NCBI GenBank assembly: GCA_025936115.1
Contig: JAICTZ010000018.1
Coordinates: 62,001-126,000 of the forward strand
Direction: 5' to 3'
Source of the DNA: Polyangiaceae bacterium
GTDB taxonomy: Bacteria > Myxococcota_A > Polyangia > Polyangiales > Polyangiaceae
DNA: 64,000 bases
Part shown: positions 19,167 to 26,795 of the stretch, piece by piece
How positions within the stretch are numbered: position 1 is the first letter of the stretch
Layout: each line of letters begins with the position of its first letter
The notes under the pieces: generated by a model
Seen by the model: only the letters and a program-made list of their open reading frames with translations
Databases searched by the model: none
Told to the model about the DNA's origin: nothing
Translations under genes and position numbers: made by a program

Positions 19167-20198
19167 TCAAGCCGCCGGCGCGCGGGCGCTCCGCGCCGAG
19201 ATCGCCTCGGCGGTGTCGAGCACCATCTCGCGCATCGTGCGGCCCGACCAGCCGAGCAGGGTCTTGGCTTTTTCGGCGCTCATGAGCGCGGGTCGGTCGA
19301 GATCTTCGAGCACGAGGCGCACGGTCGGATCGAAGAAGCCGACGAGACGCACGAGCCAGCTCGACAGCTCGCGTGTCGGTACGCGATAGCCGCCGTCCGC
19401 GAGCACCTGGGCGATTTGTTTCATCCAGGCCGTGTCGCTCACCAGCAAGAAGCGCTCACCCGCGGCTGCGGGAGCGAGCATCGCGAGCAGATGCGCGCTC
19501 GCAACGTCGCGCACGTCGACGAGCGGAAACGCAATGCGCGCACAACCCGGTAGCTCGCGGCGTAAGAGCTTCCCGACGATTTCATTCGAAGTGTTGTCGG
19601 CACCGGTGAGCGACGGGCCGAGCACGTACACGGGATTCATCGCGACGAGCTCGGGCGCGCCGGGTTTGCGGGCGAAATCCCAGGCCGCCCTTTCGGCGAG
19701 CGTCTTGCTCTTTTCGTACGCGCCGAGCGGTCGCGAGAGATCGGACCAGTCGTGCTCGTCGAAGACGTGCGTCGGCGTGCGCTCGCGGCCCGAATTCACG
19801 GCAGCCGCCGACGACGTCAGCACGATCCGCTCGACACCCGCCTCCCGTGCGGCCCTGAGCACGCGGAGGCAGCCGTCGCGCGCGGGACGGATGAGCTCGT
19901 CTTCGTCCTTCGGTAGTGTCTTGGGTAGCGGCGAAGCGACATGCAGGACGTAGCGGGCGCCGCGGAGCGCTTCCGCCCAGCCACTGTCCGACAGGAGCTC
20001 GGTGGCCGCGAATTCGAGCCGGTCGCCGGGATCGAGCGGTAAGAGGGCGCCGCGCAACGCTTCGGCAACGTGCAGGCGGCGCACCGTGCCGCGCACGCGA
20101 AAGCCGCGCTCCAAGAGCGCGCGCACGCAATGGAGGCCGATGACGCCCGAGGCTCCCGTCACCGTCACGAGTGTGTTCGCCGTGTCTAGCTCGCTCAT
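19167..20198 (-). CDS. NAD(P)-dependent epimerase/reductase (dihydroflavonol-4-reductase-like SDR)
   Basis: A 343-residue extended short-chain dehydrogenase. The N-terminal nucleotide site reads VTGASGVIGLHCVRALLERG and is followed by GTVRR, which favours NADPH. The catalytic region has the Ser of LTSSAAAVNSG and the Tyr/Lys pair of GAYEKSKTLAER. Overall it matches aldehyde reductases and dihydroflavonol-4-reductase-like proteins; the substrate is unknown. The ATG at 20198 has GCGGGGAAC upstream. A divergent mini-lipoprotein gene starts 263 bp away. Confidence 0.85.
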   Translation of the reverse strand: MSELDTANTLVTVTGASGVIGLHCVRALLERGFRVRGTVRRLHVAEALRGALLPLDPGDRLEFAATELLSDSGWAEALRGARYVLHVASPLPKTLPKDEDELIRPARDGCLRVLRAAREAGVERIVLTSSAAAVNSGRERTPTHVFDEHDWSDLSRPLGAYEKSKTLAERAAWDFARKPGAPELVAMNPVYVLGPSLTGADNTSNEIVGKLLRRELPGCARIAFPLVDVRDVASAHLLAMLAPAAAGERFLLVSDTAWMKQIAQVLADGGYRVPTRELSSWLVRLVGFFDPTVRLVLEDLDRPALMSAEKAKTLLGWSGRTMREMVLDTAEAISARSARAPAA

Positions 20199-20420
20199 GT
20201 TCCCCGCTCACGAGTTCAAAACTGCTCGACGAATCGTTTCCAGCCGATGACGCGCGCTCGGGTTCGACGGGAGCGTCAACGCGTGGCTGAACCGCCGCAA
20301 GTTGCCCAGGGTGAGCGGCCGTGCCTCACGAAGACCAAGCGGGAGAGGTCGTGGTCTCCACGGTATCCGCCATTACTCAGCCACCTAACGCAAACACTGC
20401 TTTTTCTCCTGCGGCCGGGC

Positions 20421-20437
20421 ATGGCACACCCCGTGCA
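20421..20437 (+). promoter_or_regulatory. possible sigma-54 promoter (weak match)
   Basis: TGGCAC at 20422-20427 and TGCA at 20434-20437 give the GG-N10-GC spacing; 10 of the 14 defined consensus positions match. The predicted start, about 20448, is 14 bases before the ATG. The match is weak alone and is listed because similar small stress genes in the window have better ones. The remaining gap 20199-20420 shows nothing recognisable. Confidence 0.3.
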
Positions 20438-20461
20438 TCCGTCCGGGCCGAGGAGGCCAGA

Positions 20462-20644
20462 ATGCGCACCCACCTTAGTCATCGCAGTTCCTTTTCCCCA
20501 ATCACGCTCGTGCCGCTCGCTGTTTCCATCAGCGGTTGCGCCGTGGTCGGCGACATCTTCAAGGCCGGCGTCTGGGCGGGCATCTTGGCGGTGCTGTGTT
20601 TGGCCGCGGTGCTCGCGCTGCTCGTCCGCACGCTCGGTGGGTGA
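20462..20644 (+). CDS. 60-residue lipoprotein/membrane protein
   Basis: A small protein with a signal ending PLAVSISGC (lipobox Cys at about residue 21), then AVVGDIFKAGVWAGIL and a hydrophobic segment to the C-terminus. The order Cys-x-V-V-G-D-I-F-K-A-G-V followed by one span is a recurrent pattern in very short bacterial envelope proteins that are sometimes mislabelled as phosphatidate cytidylyltransferases. It cannot be an enzyme of that kind at this size. The ATG at 20462 follows GAGGAGG. Role unknown. Confidence 0.65.
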   Translation: MRTHLSHRSSFSPITLVPLAVSISGCAVVGDIFKAGVWAGILAVLCLAAVLALLVRTLGG

Positions 20645-20660
20645 CACGCGCAGCGGTCGT

Positions 20661-20704
20661 CGGGCACGGGCACGGGCACGTTTACGGGCACGTTTACGGG
20701 CACG
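20661..20704. repeat. tandem repeat, 6-bp and 12-bp units
   Basis: CACGGG-type hexamers are followed by two copies of the 12-mer CACGTTTACGGG and a final CACG. It lies in the 105-base gap between the mini-lipoprotein stop and the convergent outer-membrane protein gene. No spacers, so it is not a CRISPR array. The origin is probably slippage. Confidence 0.7.
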
Positions 20705-20749
20705 TGGGGGATCGCGAGCGAGATGTGGTCGCCGTCCGCGCGGCGACGT

Positions 20750-21469
20750 TCAGATCAGATCGAAGCCGATGCGCAGGGTGAGCGTCGGCAGTAGGTTGGT
20801 GCGAAAGACGTGATCGATGTCGGCGGCTGCTTCGGACAGCGCGGGCTGTTCGTTGGGCGCGTCGCCTTGCGGGCGGATCACGGTGTTCGACTGAAACGCG
20901 CCGGTGAGGCCGAGCGCGCCGGCGAGGATGAAACGACGGGCGAGCTCGGCTTCGTAACCGAGCTCGACCGCCCAAAGATCGAAGCCCGTGCGAAGCTCGT
21001 AGGTGCCACCGGGGAACGTGAAGCCGGGCACCGAAAACGGCGGAATATCGCGCGTCGCCGTCAAACGCACGTGCGCGTAGCTCGCGTCGAAGTAGCCGCC
21101 GAAGCCGCGTAGCGGTCGGATGCCGAGCCCGAAGCGCGCGCTGTCGCCCGAGTACTGCGCCGAGTCGAGAATGATGCTCGCTTGCTGCCGCCCAGCGGCG
21201 ACGCCCGCCACCAAGTCCACGTATGCCGCGGGCACCCAGCCGTAACCTCCGAACACACGCAGGCCGAAGGGCATCTCGACGCCTGCTTGCACGCCCGCTT
21301 CGAGCGGCACACGCGTGACGGCTTCGAGCGAAACCATCCAATCGTCGCGTACGCGCTCCGACGGCGCGAAGCCGCGGTGGGGCGTGTCTGCGTTTGTCTG
21401 CTCTGGCGTGCCCTGTGCGCCCGCGAGACCGACCGTCGTCGCGAGGACGAATGCGGATACGAACGGCAT
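20750..21469 (-). CDS. putative outer-membrane beta-barrel protein
   Basis: A 239-residue protein with a Sec signal peptide (MPFVSAFVLATTVGLAGAQG) and many alternating strand-like segments that end with LRIGFDLI, consistent with a small barrel of 8-12 strands. No named family is recognisable. The ATG at 21469 puts the signal at the N-terminus; an in-frame extension to 21517 is not signal-like. It is divergent from a Cys-rich membrane-anchored protein gene. Confidence 0.6.
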   Translation of the reverse strand: MPFVSAFVLATTVGLAGAQGTPEQTNADTPHRGFAPSERVRDDWMVSLEAVTRVPLEAGVQAGVEMPFGLRVFGGYGWVPAAYVDLVAGVAAGRQQASIILDSAQYSGDSARFGLGIRPLRGFGGYFDASYAHVRLTATRDIPPFSVPGFTFPGGTYELRTGFDLWAVELGYEAELARRFILAGALGLTGAFQSNTVIRPQGDAPNEQPALSEAAADIDHVFRTNLLPTLTLRIGFDLI

Positions 21470-21529
21470 GGCACGCAAGGAATCGCAAGAACGGTGCCAC
21501 TGGTCCGTGGTTTGCACGGTGAGTCGCGC

Positions 21530-22432
21530 ATGGCCGCGATATCTTGGGAGAGCTGGCGACGGCGACGCTGGCTTCCGCCGCTCATCGCCGTTGCGGCACT
21601 GTGTCTCGCCAGCCTGGCCGTGGCATTCGTGACTGCCCGCGGACGCCGTTCACCAGGGCGCCTACTCGACGGCATCGCGGCGACGCTCTCGAAGATCCCG
21701 CACACCCCGCCCTCCGTCACCGTTGCGCCCGAACCCACGCCGACCGTGACGGCGGCGACGCGCGCGACCAATGCCCCCACGCTCCTGCCCAATGCGCCGT
21801 CGTCCGCGCCGGCCGCGCCGAGCACCGTCGCCTCCACGGCGGACGTCGAGCGCGCTGCCCCGGCTTACCCACAGCCCATCGTGCTCCACGTCGAGCCGCC
21901 CATCGATTTGGACGACGCGGGGGCGCGCGGGTTAGACACCGGCGCCGGGTTAGAGACCGGCGCATCGGATAGCGGCTCGACCGACACGAACGCCGCCGTG
22001 ACGGCGAGCGCGTCGGCGCCGCCTGCAACGTCGGCTGCGCCAACGGCCCCGGCGACGCCGCAGGGCGTTGCGTGCGGCACCACGCAGTGTGCGCCCGGCA
22101 AGGTTTGTTGCAACGCGAGCTGCGGCACGTGCACCGATCCGGGCGAGCGCTGCTCCCAGCGCGTTTGCGGCATGAACCCTTTCAACGAAAGTCAAAGTTG
22201 CGGGCCGTCGACCTGCAACGTCGGCGAGGTCTGCTGTAACCCGAGCTGCGGGACGTGTGTTCATCCGGGCGACGCGTGCGACACGACTCGTCGTTGCTCG
22301 AGCGAGATTACCTTTCCCGACAGCCAGTCGTGCGGCATGCAAACCTGCAACGTCGGGCTCGTTTGCTGTAACCCGAGCTGCGGCATCTGCGCGCCACCGG
22401 GCGAGCCTTGCTCGCAAGACGCCTGTCGCTGA
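21530..22432 (+). CDS. membrane-anchored protein with three Cys-rich repeats
   Basis: A 300-residue protein: short Arg-rich N-terminus, one membrane span (about 16-36), a Pro/Thr/Ala/Ser-rich linker (about 60-185), then three related modules of about 35 residues. Each module has the order Cys-x4-Cys-x2-Gly-x-Val-Cys-Cys-Asn-x-Ser-Cys-Gly-x-Cys followed by PG-x2-Cys. This is probably a disulfide-rich extracytoplasmic domain. The open frame begins at 21182, but upstream sequence is antisense to the barrel gene, so ATG 21530 is preferred. Function unknown. Confidence 0.62.
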   Translation: MAAISWESWRRRRWLPPLIAVAALCLASLAVAFVTARGRRSPGRLLDGIAATLSKIPHTPPSVTVAPEPTPTVTAATRATNAPTLLPNAPSSAPAAPSTVASTADVERAAPAYPQPIVLHVEPPIDLDDAGARGLDTGAGLETGASDSGSTDTNAAVTASASAPPATSAAPTAPATPQGVACGTTQCAPGKVCCNASCGTCTDPGERCSQRVCGMNPFNESQSCGPSTCNVGEVCCNPSCGTCVHPGDACDTTRRCSSEITFPDSQSCGMQTCNVGLVCCNPSCGICAPPGEPCSQDACR

Positions 22433-22455
22433 GCACGTGTTACTCTGTTCATCTC

Positions 22456-23445
22456 GTGCGTCGAGTCGGCTGGAGCTCGGTAGTCGCCTGTTCGTTCGCG
22501 TGCGCTTGTTCGAGCACGGGTACCGAGCGCAGCGCACCGGGGCCCGCCGCCGGACGCGGCGCTGGTGGTCAAAGCGGCCAGGCGCCGAGCGCGTCGGGCG
22601 GTGACGCGGGTCAGCTCGACGCCGGCCGGGGCCGTGCAGGGCAAACGGGCGCCGGGCGCGGCGGCGCTCATGACGGTAGCGCCGGGCACGCTGCCGCGGC
22701 GGGAGCGAGTGGTGCGCAAGCGGGACAGAGTGGCACGAGCTGCAAACGCGGTGTGGCTGCGAACGTGGCGCCCGGTCCCGCGTTCTCGTCGGGAATTGCC
22801 TGGTGGTACAACTGGTCGCTCAAAGGGAGCGGCAGCGTCGAGTTCGTACCGATGGTGTGGGGTAAAGACAGTGTCACGGGGACCATTCCCGCTGGCGTCG
22901 AGTACCTGCTCACGTTCAACGAGCCGAACTTCCATACCCAATCGAACTTGAGCGCAGCGGCCGCGGCTGAGCTCTGGCCGACGCTCGAACAGAAAGCCAA
23001 GGCAGCGGGCATCCCGCTCGTCTCGCCCGGCATGAACTTTTGCGGTCCCGCCGCGGACTGCAACGGTACGGACCCGTACCAGTACCTGAAGGATTTTTTC
23101 GCGGCGTGCGCGACGTGCGAGGTCGATTACGTCGCCGTGCACTGGTACAATTGTGATTTGCCGTCGCTCAAGGATTACCTCGAGCCGGGCGGCAACCTCG
23201 AAGGCTTCGAGCAATTCGGCAAGCCCATCTGGCTCACTGAGTTTTCCTGCGACGGGAGCGCGAGCTCCGCCGACCAGGAGGCGTACATGCGCGCCGCGGT
23301 GCCCTACTTGGAGGGCAACCCCGACGTCTTCCGCTATTCGTGGTTCAGCGCGGACCCGATTCCGAAGGCCGAGCTCATCGCTGACGACGGCTCGCCGACG
23401 GCGCTCGGGCAAGTGTACTTAGGCTTGCCGGGCGCTTGCCACTGA
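22456..23445 (+). CDS. secreted glycosidase-like lipoprotein (GH128 / Glyco_hydro_cc type)
   Basis: A 329-residue protein with a short signal that ends in a Cys (VVACSFACACSS), a Gly/Ala/Ser-rich linker of about 80 residues, and a catalytic domain that matches the Asl1/GH128 TIM-barrel family: WWYNWS, FVPMVWG, LLTFNEPN, DYVAVHWYNC and KPIWLTEFSC. The likely acid/base is Glu156 in FNEPN and the nucleophile Glu262 in LTEFSC. GH128 enzymes cut beta-1,3-glucans, so a fungal or algal cell-wall target is plausible for a predatory or saprophytic myxobacterium; that is inference. The GTG at 22456 places the signal correctly; the frame stays open to 22408. Confidence 0.8.
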   Translation: MRRVGWSSVVACSFACACSSTGTERSAPGPAAGRGAGGQSGQAPSASGGDAGQLDAGRGRAGQTGAGRGGAHDGSAGHAAAAGASGAQAGQSGTSCKRGVAANVAPGPAFSSGIAWWYNWSLKGSGSVEFVPMVWGKDSVTGTIPAGVEYLLTFNEPNFHTQSNLSAAAAAELWPTLEQKAKAAGIPLVSPGMNFCGPAADCNGTDPYQYLKDFFAACATCEVDYVAVHWYNCDLPSLKDYLEPGGNLEGFEQFGKPIWLTEFSCDGSASSADQEAYMRAAVPYLEGNPDVFRYSWFSADPIPKAELIADDGSPTALGQVYLGLPGACH

Positions 23446-23638
23446 CGTCCAGCGCAACCCGAAAAATCGCGGGCAGCTATTCTCCTTTGATTTGCCGGGT
23501 GTCGTGGGTCACGCGCTGTCACGTGACCAAATGGCTGGCCGGTCGCGAGCTGCCTCGGGCCCAGGCCGATGCAACGACTCTTCAAGCGAGCGGATTTCGG
23601 CGAGAAGGGCCGGCGGGATCTCCTCCGCGGCGGCTGGC

Positions 23639-23869
23639 ATGCGTTTCGCTAAGCAAGCGGTCGCGATGTCCGCGATGGAAGAACTGCCGGTCGACTTTAC
23701 CCGCTACCTGAGCCAGCGCCTCGGTTTGACCGCCGCAGAGGCTGCCGATGTGCTCGGTGCCTGGCTCAAGGACTACGAGCCGGTTTCGTGCCGGCCCGAG
23801 GGCGTGAGCCGTCGCTCAGCGCCGCTCGCGAGCCCCGAGCCCATCGAGCCGGCTGAGCGCATGGGTTGA
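23639..23869 (+). CDS. small hypothetical protein
   Basis: A 76-residue reading frame with an apparently folded core (MEELPVDFTRYLSQRLGLTAAEAADVLGAWLKDYEP). I do not recognise it. Starts at 23639, 23666 and 23675 are possible, none with a good ribosome site. It ends where the oxidoreductase frame begins, so coupling is possible. The gap before it (23446-23638) shows nothing recognisable. Confidence 0.4.
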   Translation: MRFAKQAVAMSAMEELPVDFTRYLSQRLGLTAAEAADVLGAWLKDYEPVSCRPEGVSRRSAPLASPEPIEPAERMG

Positions 23870-23907
23870 GCTCCCAGTCTGGCGCACGGCGTGCAGGCAA
23901 CGCCAGG

Positions 23908-24999
23908 ATGGATTCCAAACGGCAAATTCGTTACGCCGTCATCGGCGCCGGCAACATCGCGCAGGTCGCGGTCCTGCCGGCATTCGAGCATTCGCGCAAT
24001 TCCGAGCTCGTTGCGGTCATCTCCGGGGACGCTGAAAAGCGCCACGCACTGTGTGAGACCTACGGTCTCGAGTTCGCGGGCGACTATGCCGAGCTCGAGA
24101 GCATCCTCGAACGCGCCCGGATCGACGCCGTCTACGTGGCGACGCCGAACGCGTTGCATCATCAATTCGTACTGCGATCGGCCGAACGCGGCGTGCACGT
24201 GCTTTGCGAGAAACCGCTCGCGCTGAGCGCCGCCGAGTGTGGTGAGCTCGCCGATACGTGCAACGACCACGACGTGAAGATCATGGTCGGCTACCGCCTG
24301 CACTTCGAAGCAGCGACGCTGCAGGCCATCGAAATCGCGCGCTCGGGTCAGCTCGGCGCGCTCCGGCTCTTCAGCTCGTTCGTGAGCCAGGTCGTGCGGC
24401 CCGACGACGTGCGGCGCGACGCGCGCCTCGGTGGCGGAGCGACGTATGATCTCGGCGTCTACTGCGTGAACGCGGCGCGAAATCTTTTCGGCGCCGAACC
24501 GACGCGCGTCGTCGCCGCGAGCGTCGCGCGGCTCGGTACGGACGACAGCACCATGGCGATCCTCGAATTTCCTCGGGAATCCCTGGCCATGCTCTGCGTG
24601 GGAAATAGCACCTCGAGCGTGTCGAACTACCGCATTGCGGGCACCGAGGGTGATCTGCGCGTCGAACCCGCGTACGACTACGCGGCGGAACGGATCCATC
24701 ACCTGACGGTGGGAGGTCGAACCCGGCGCACCGTCTTCAAGAAGAGCGATCAGTTCGCGCCGGAGCTCACGTATTTTTCCGACTGCATCCTGAACGATCG
24801 CGAGCCGGAGCCTTCGGTCGAGGAGGCCTGGTGCGATGCGCGCGTGCTCGACGCCATCCTGGAAGCGGCGGAAACTCATCGTGCCGTCGAGCTCGCTCCA
24901 TACGAGCGCGCCCGCCGTCCGAGCGCGAGTCAGCTCGCCGAAGTGAGCCCGACCAAGCGTCCGCGCACCGTGAACGCGCCAGGCCCGAGCGCGCGCTGA
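23908..24999 (+). CDS. Gfo/Idh/MocA family NAD(P)-dependent oxidoreductase
   Basis: A 363-residue protein. The Rossmann motif is YAVIGAGNIAQVAVLPAF near the N-terminus, the family signature EKPLALSAAECGELADTC comes at about residues 95-112, and the C-terminal alpha/beta domain (from about 120) has GGGATYDLGVYCVNAARNLFGAEP. Such enzymes act on sugars, inositols or similar polyols; the substrate here is unknown. The ATG at 23908 is preferred, and an in-frame start at 23866 would add 14 residues. The C-terminus is basic and looks disordered. Confidence 0.85.
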   Translation: MDSKRQIRYAVIGAGNIAQVAVLPAFEHSRNSELVAVISGDAEKRHALCETYGLEFAGDYAELESILERARIDAVYVATPNALHHQFVLRSAERGVHVLCEKPLALSAAECGELADTCNDHDVKIMVGYRLHFEAATLQAIEIARSGQLGALRLFSSFVSQVVRPDDVRRDARLGGGATYDLGVYCVNAARNLFGAEPTRVVAASVARLGTDDSTMAILEFPRESLAMLCVGNSTSSVSNYRIAGTEGDLRVEPAYDYAAERIHHLTVGGRTRRTVFKKSDQFAPELTYFSDCILNDREPEPSVEEAWCDARVLDAILEAAETHRAVELAPYERARRPSASQLAEVSPTKRPRTVNAPGPSAR

Positions 25000-25079
25000 G
25001 ACGGCTCGGACTCGGCTTTCGCCGTTTTCCGAGCGGCTGCTTCGCGCCCGCAACCGCGCAAGTCCTCGCTTCTGTCGAG

Positions 25080-25649
25080 TCAGAGCGAAAGCAGGTCTGC
25101 GGGCGTGTCCACGTCGACCGCGCCCTCGGGCCAGGCGACGCGCGCGACGTTGGGTTCGCGGCGCAGGATGCCGGAGCCGCCTTCGTCGCCGCGCAGCGCG
25201 AGCAGCGCACCGAAGTAGCGCTGGGGGAAGATCGCGGGCACGGCCGTCTTGCCGGCGTAATGCGACGCGGCGAGGCGCTTGCCGTTGGCGCTCGCGAACC
25301 AGAGCGCGTTCAGATGGCGCGCCGTCAGAAACGGCTGGTCGCACACGCAGAGCATCAGCGCGTCAGCGCCGCGATCGATCGCCCACAGCGCGGCGGTCCG
25401 AATCGACGCCGCCATGCCTTCACGCCAATCGAAGCCATCGAGGATCTCGACGGGTAGGCCGCGAACGCTGTGCGTGACTTCCTCGGAGCGTGCGCCGACC
25501 ACCACGGCGACACGCGAGCAACACGAAGAGCATGCGCATTGTGCGGCCCAGTGCACGAGCGTGCTCGAGCCGTTGAACGGCAAGAGCTGTTTCGGTTTAC
25601 CCAAGCGAGCGGATGCGCCTGCCGCTAATACTGCACAAGCAACGTTCAT
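25080..25649 (-). CDS. MocA/MobA-like nucleotidyltransferase for the molybdenum cofactor
   Basis: A 189-residue NTP-transferase. The nucleotide-binding start VLAAGASARLGKPKQLLPF is typical, and CVCDQPFL provides the metal-binding Asp. Proteins of this group (MocA) attach CMP to molybdopterin to give the dinucleotide form used by xanthine-oxidase-family enzymes. The ATG overlaps the xdhC stop by four bases, and the gene is last in the Mo-hydroxylase operon, so it probably serves that enzyme. Whether it uses CTP or GTP cannot be settled by eye. Confidence 0.85.
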   Translation of the reverse strand: MNVACAVLAAGASARLGKPKQLLPFNGSSTLVHWAAQCACSSCCSRVAVVVGARSEEVTHSVRGLPVEILDGFDWREGMAASIRTAALWAIDRGADALMLCVCDQPFLTARHLNALWFASANGKRLAASHYAGKTAVPAIFPQRYFGALLALRGDEGGSGILRREPNVARVAWPEGAVDVDTPADLLSL

Positions 25650-26779
25650 GACGAGTCTCCCTGCAAGGCGAGCGCCAGAGGTGCGTGAATTTTCCCCGCG
25701 CGCTCGCGGAGCGAGCCGCGCGGGGTCGTGGCGAGCGCGGCTTGCGCTTCCGCGACGATGCTGAGCGCGATCTCCTCGGGCGTCTCGGCGCCGAGGGCGA
25801 GACCTGCGGGCCCGAAGATACGCGACATTGCGGCTGTGGCGAGCGGTCCGCCGTCCGCTTCGATGTCGTCGAGCAAGCGTGCGGTGCGCCGCGCCGGACC
25901 GAGCACCCCGAGGTAACGGAGCGGCGCGGCGAGCAGTTCGGCGAGCGTCGCGCGATCCTGCCGGTAATCGTGGGACATGATCAGCGCGAGCGGGCGCGCA
26001 CAGCGCCGCAATTCCGCGACGAGGTCGGGGAGCGGTCGCTCGGACACGCGCGCAAGCTTAATGAAGCGCTCGCGAGCGCTCGGACGTCCGGCGCTACCGG
26101 CGACGGTCACGTTCCAACCGAGCAGGGTTGCAAGGCGTACGACCGGCACCGCATCGACGCCCGCGCCGAACACGAACAGGTGCGGCGCTGGCTCGAGCAC
26201 TTCGACGAGCGCCGTGACGCCCGCGCTCTCCACGAGCGTAGCGCGCGCGTCACGCACGGCGAGCGCACGAGTCGCGGACTCGGTGAGGCTACGTTCGAGG
26301 TTCGGGTCGGAGAGCTCCGTGATCCGGGTCTGCCCGCTCTGGAGCAGGCGCGCCCCGAGGCGCACGTGCGGTAGATTGCTCGCGATCACCGTCGCGAGCG
26401 CCACCGGTCGCTCGGCCTCGAGCTCACGAGCGATCACGCCGAGCGCGCCGTCGGCGAGCAGGGAGAGCGGCTCGAGCAGGAGCTCGAGGCGCCCGAGGCA
26501 GCCGCTGCCGCGCGCCCCGTCATCGTCGTCGGCCCTTGCGTCGAACGTCCGGCAAACCGGGCCGTGCTGCGTCAGCCAGGGCCCCGTACGCACGAGCTCG
26601 CGTTCGAGACAGCCGCCGCTCACCGCTCCAGCGCGCACGCCGTCGTGCCCGAAGAGGAGACGAGCACCGGGACGCCGATAGGACGAACCTTCGGCGCGCA
26701 TGAGCGTCGCGAGCCAAACGGGCTCGCCGAGCTTTTGCGCTTCGAGCCACGCTCGGCACACGGCCGTGATCTCGCTCAT
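25646..26779 (-). CDS. XdhC/CoxI family Mo-cofactor maturation factor
   Basis: A 377-residue protein with the N-terminal XdhC_CoxI domain (GAVSGGCLERELV, about residues 55-67) and a C-terminal Rossmann domain (HLFVFGAGVDAVPVVRLATLLGWNVTV; later YLGVLGPARRTARLL). XdhC and PaoD proteins bind the sulfurated cofactor and insert it into xanthine-oxidase-family enzymes. The ATG at 26779 follows GAGGACGCG; the frame stays open to 26926 through the end of the Mo-subunit gene. It lies between the Mo subunit and the MocA-like gene. Confidence 0.9.
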   Translation of the reverse strand: MSEITAVCRAWLEAQKLGEPVWLATLMRAEGSSYRRPGARLLFGHDGVRAGAVSGGCLERELVRTGPWLTQHGPVCRTFDARADDDDGARGSGCLGRLELLLEPLSLLADGALGVIARELEAERPVALATVIASNLPHVRLGARLLQSGQTRITELSDPNLERSLTESATRALAVRDARATLVESAGVTALVEVLEPAPHLFVFGAGVDAVPVVRLATLLGWNVTVAGSAGRPSARERFIKLARVSERPLPDLVAELRRCARPLALIMSHDYRQDRATLAELLAAPLRYLGVLGPARRTARLLDDIEADGGPLATAAMSRIFGPAGLALGAETPEEIALSIVAEAQAALATTPRGSLRERAGKIHAPLALALQGDSS

Positions 26780-26795
26780 CGCGTCCTCGAGGGCG

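Noticed and set aside
20661-20704. Possible CRISPR-like array
   Set aside because: The repeats are contiguous 6- and 12-bp units without spacers, and there are no cas genes.
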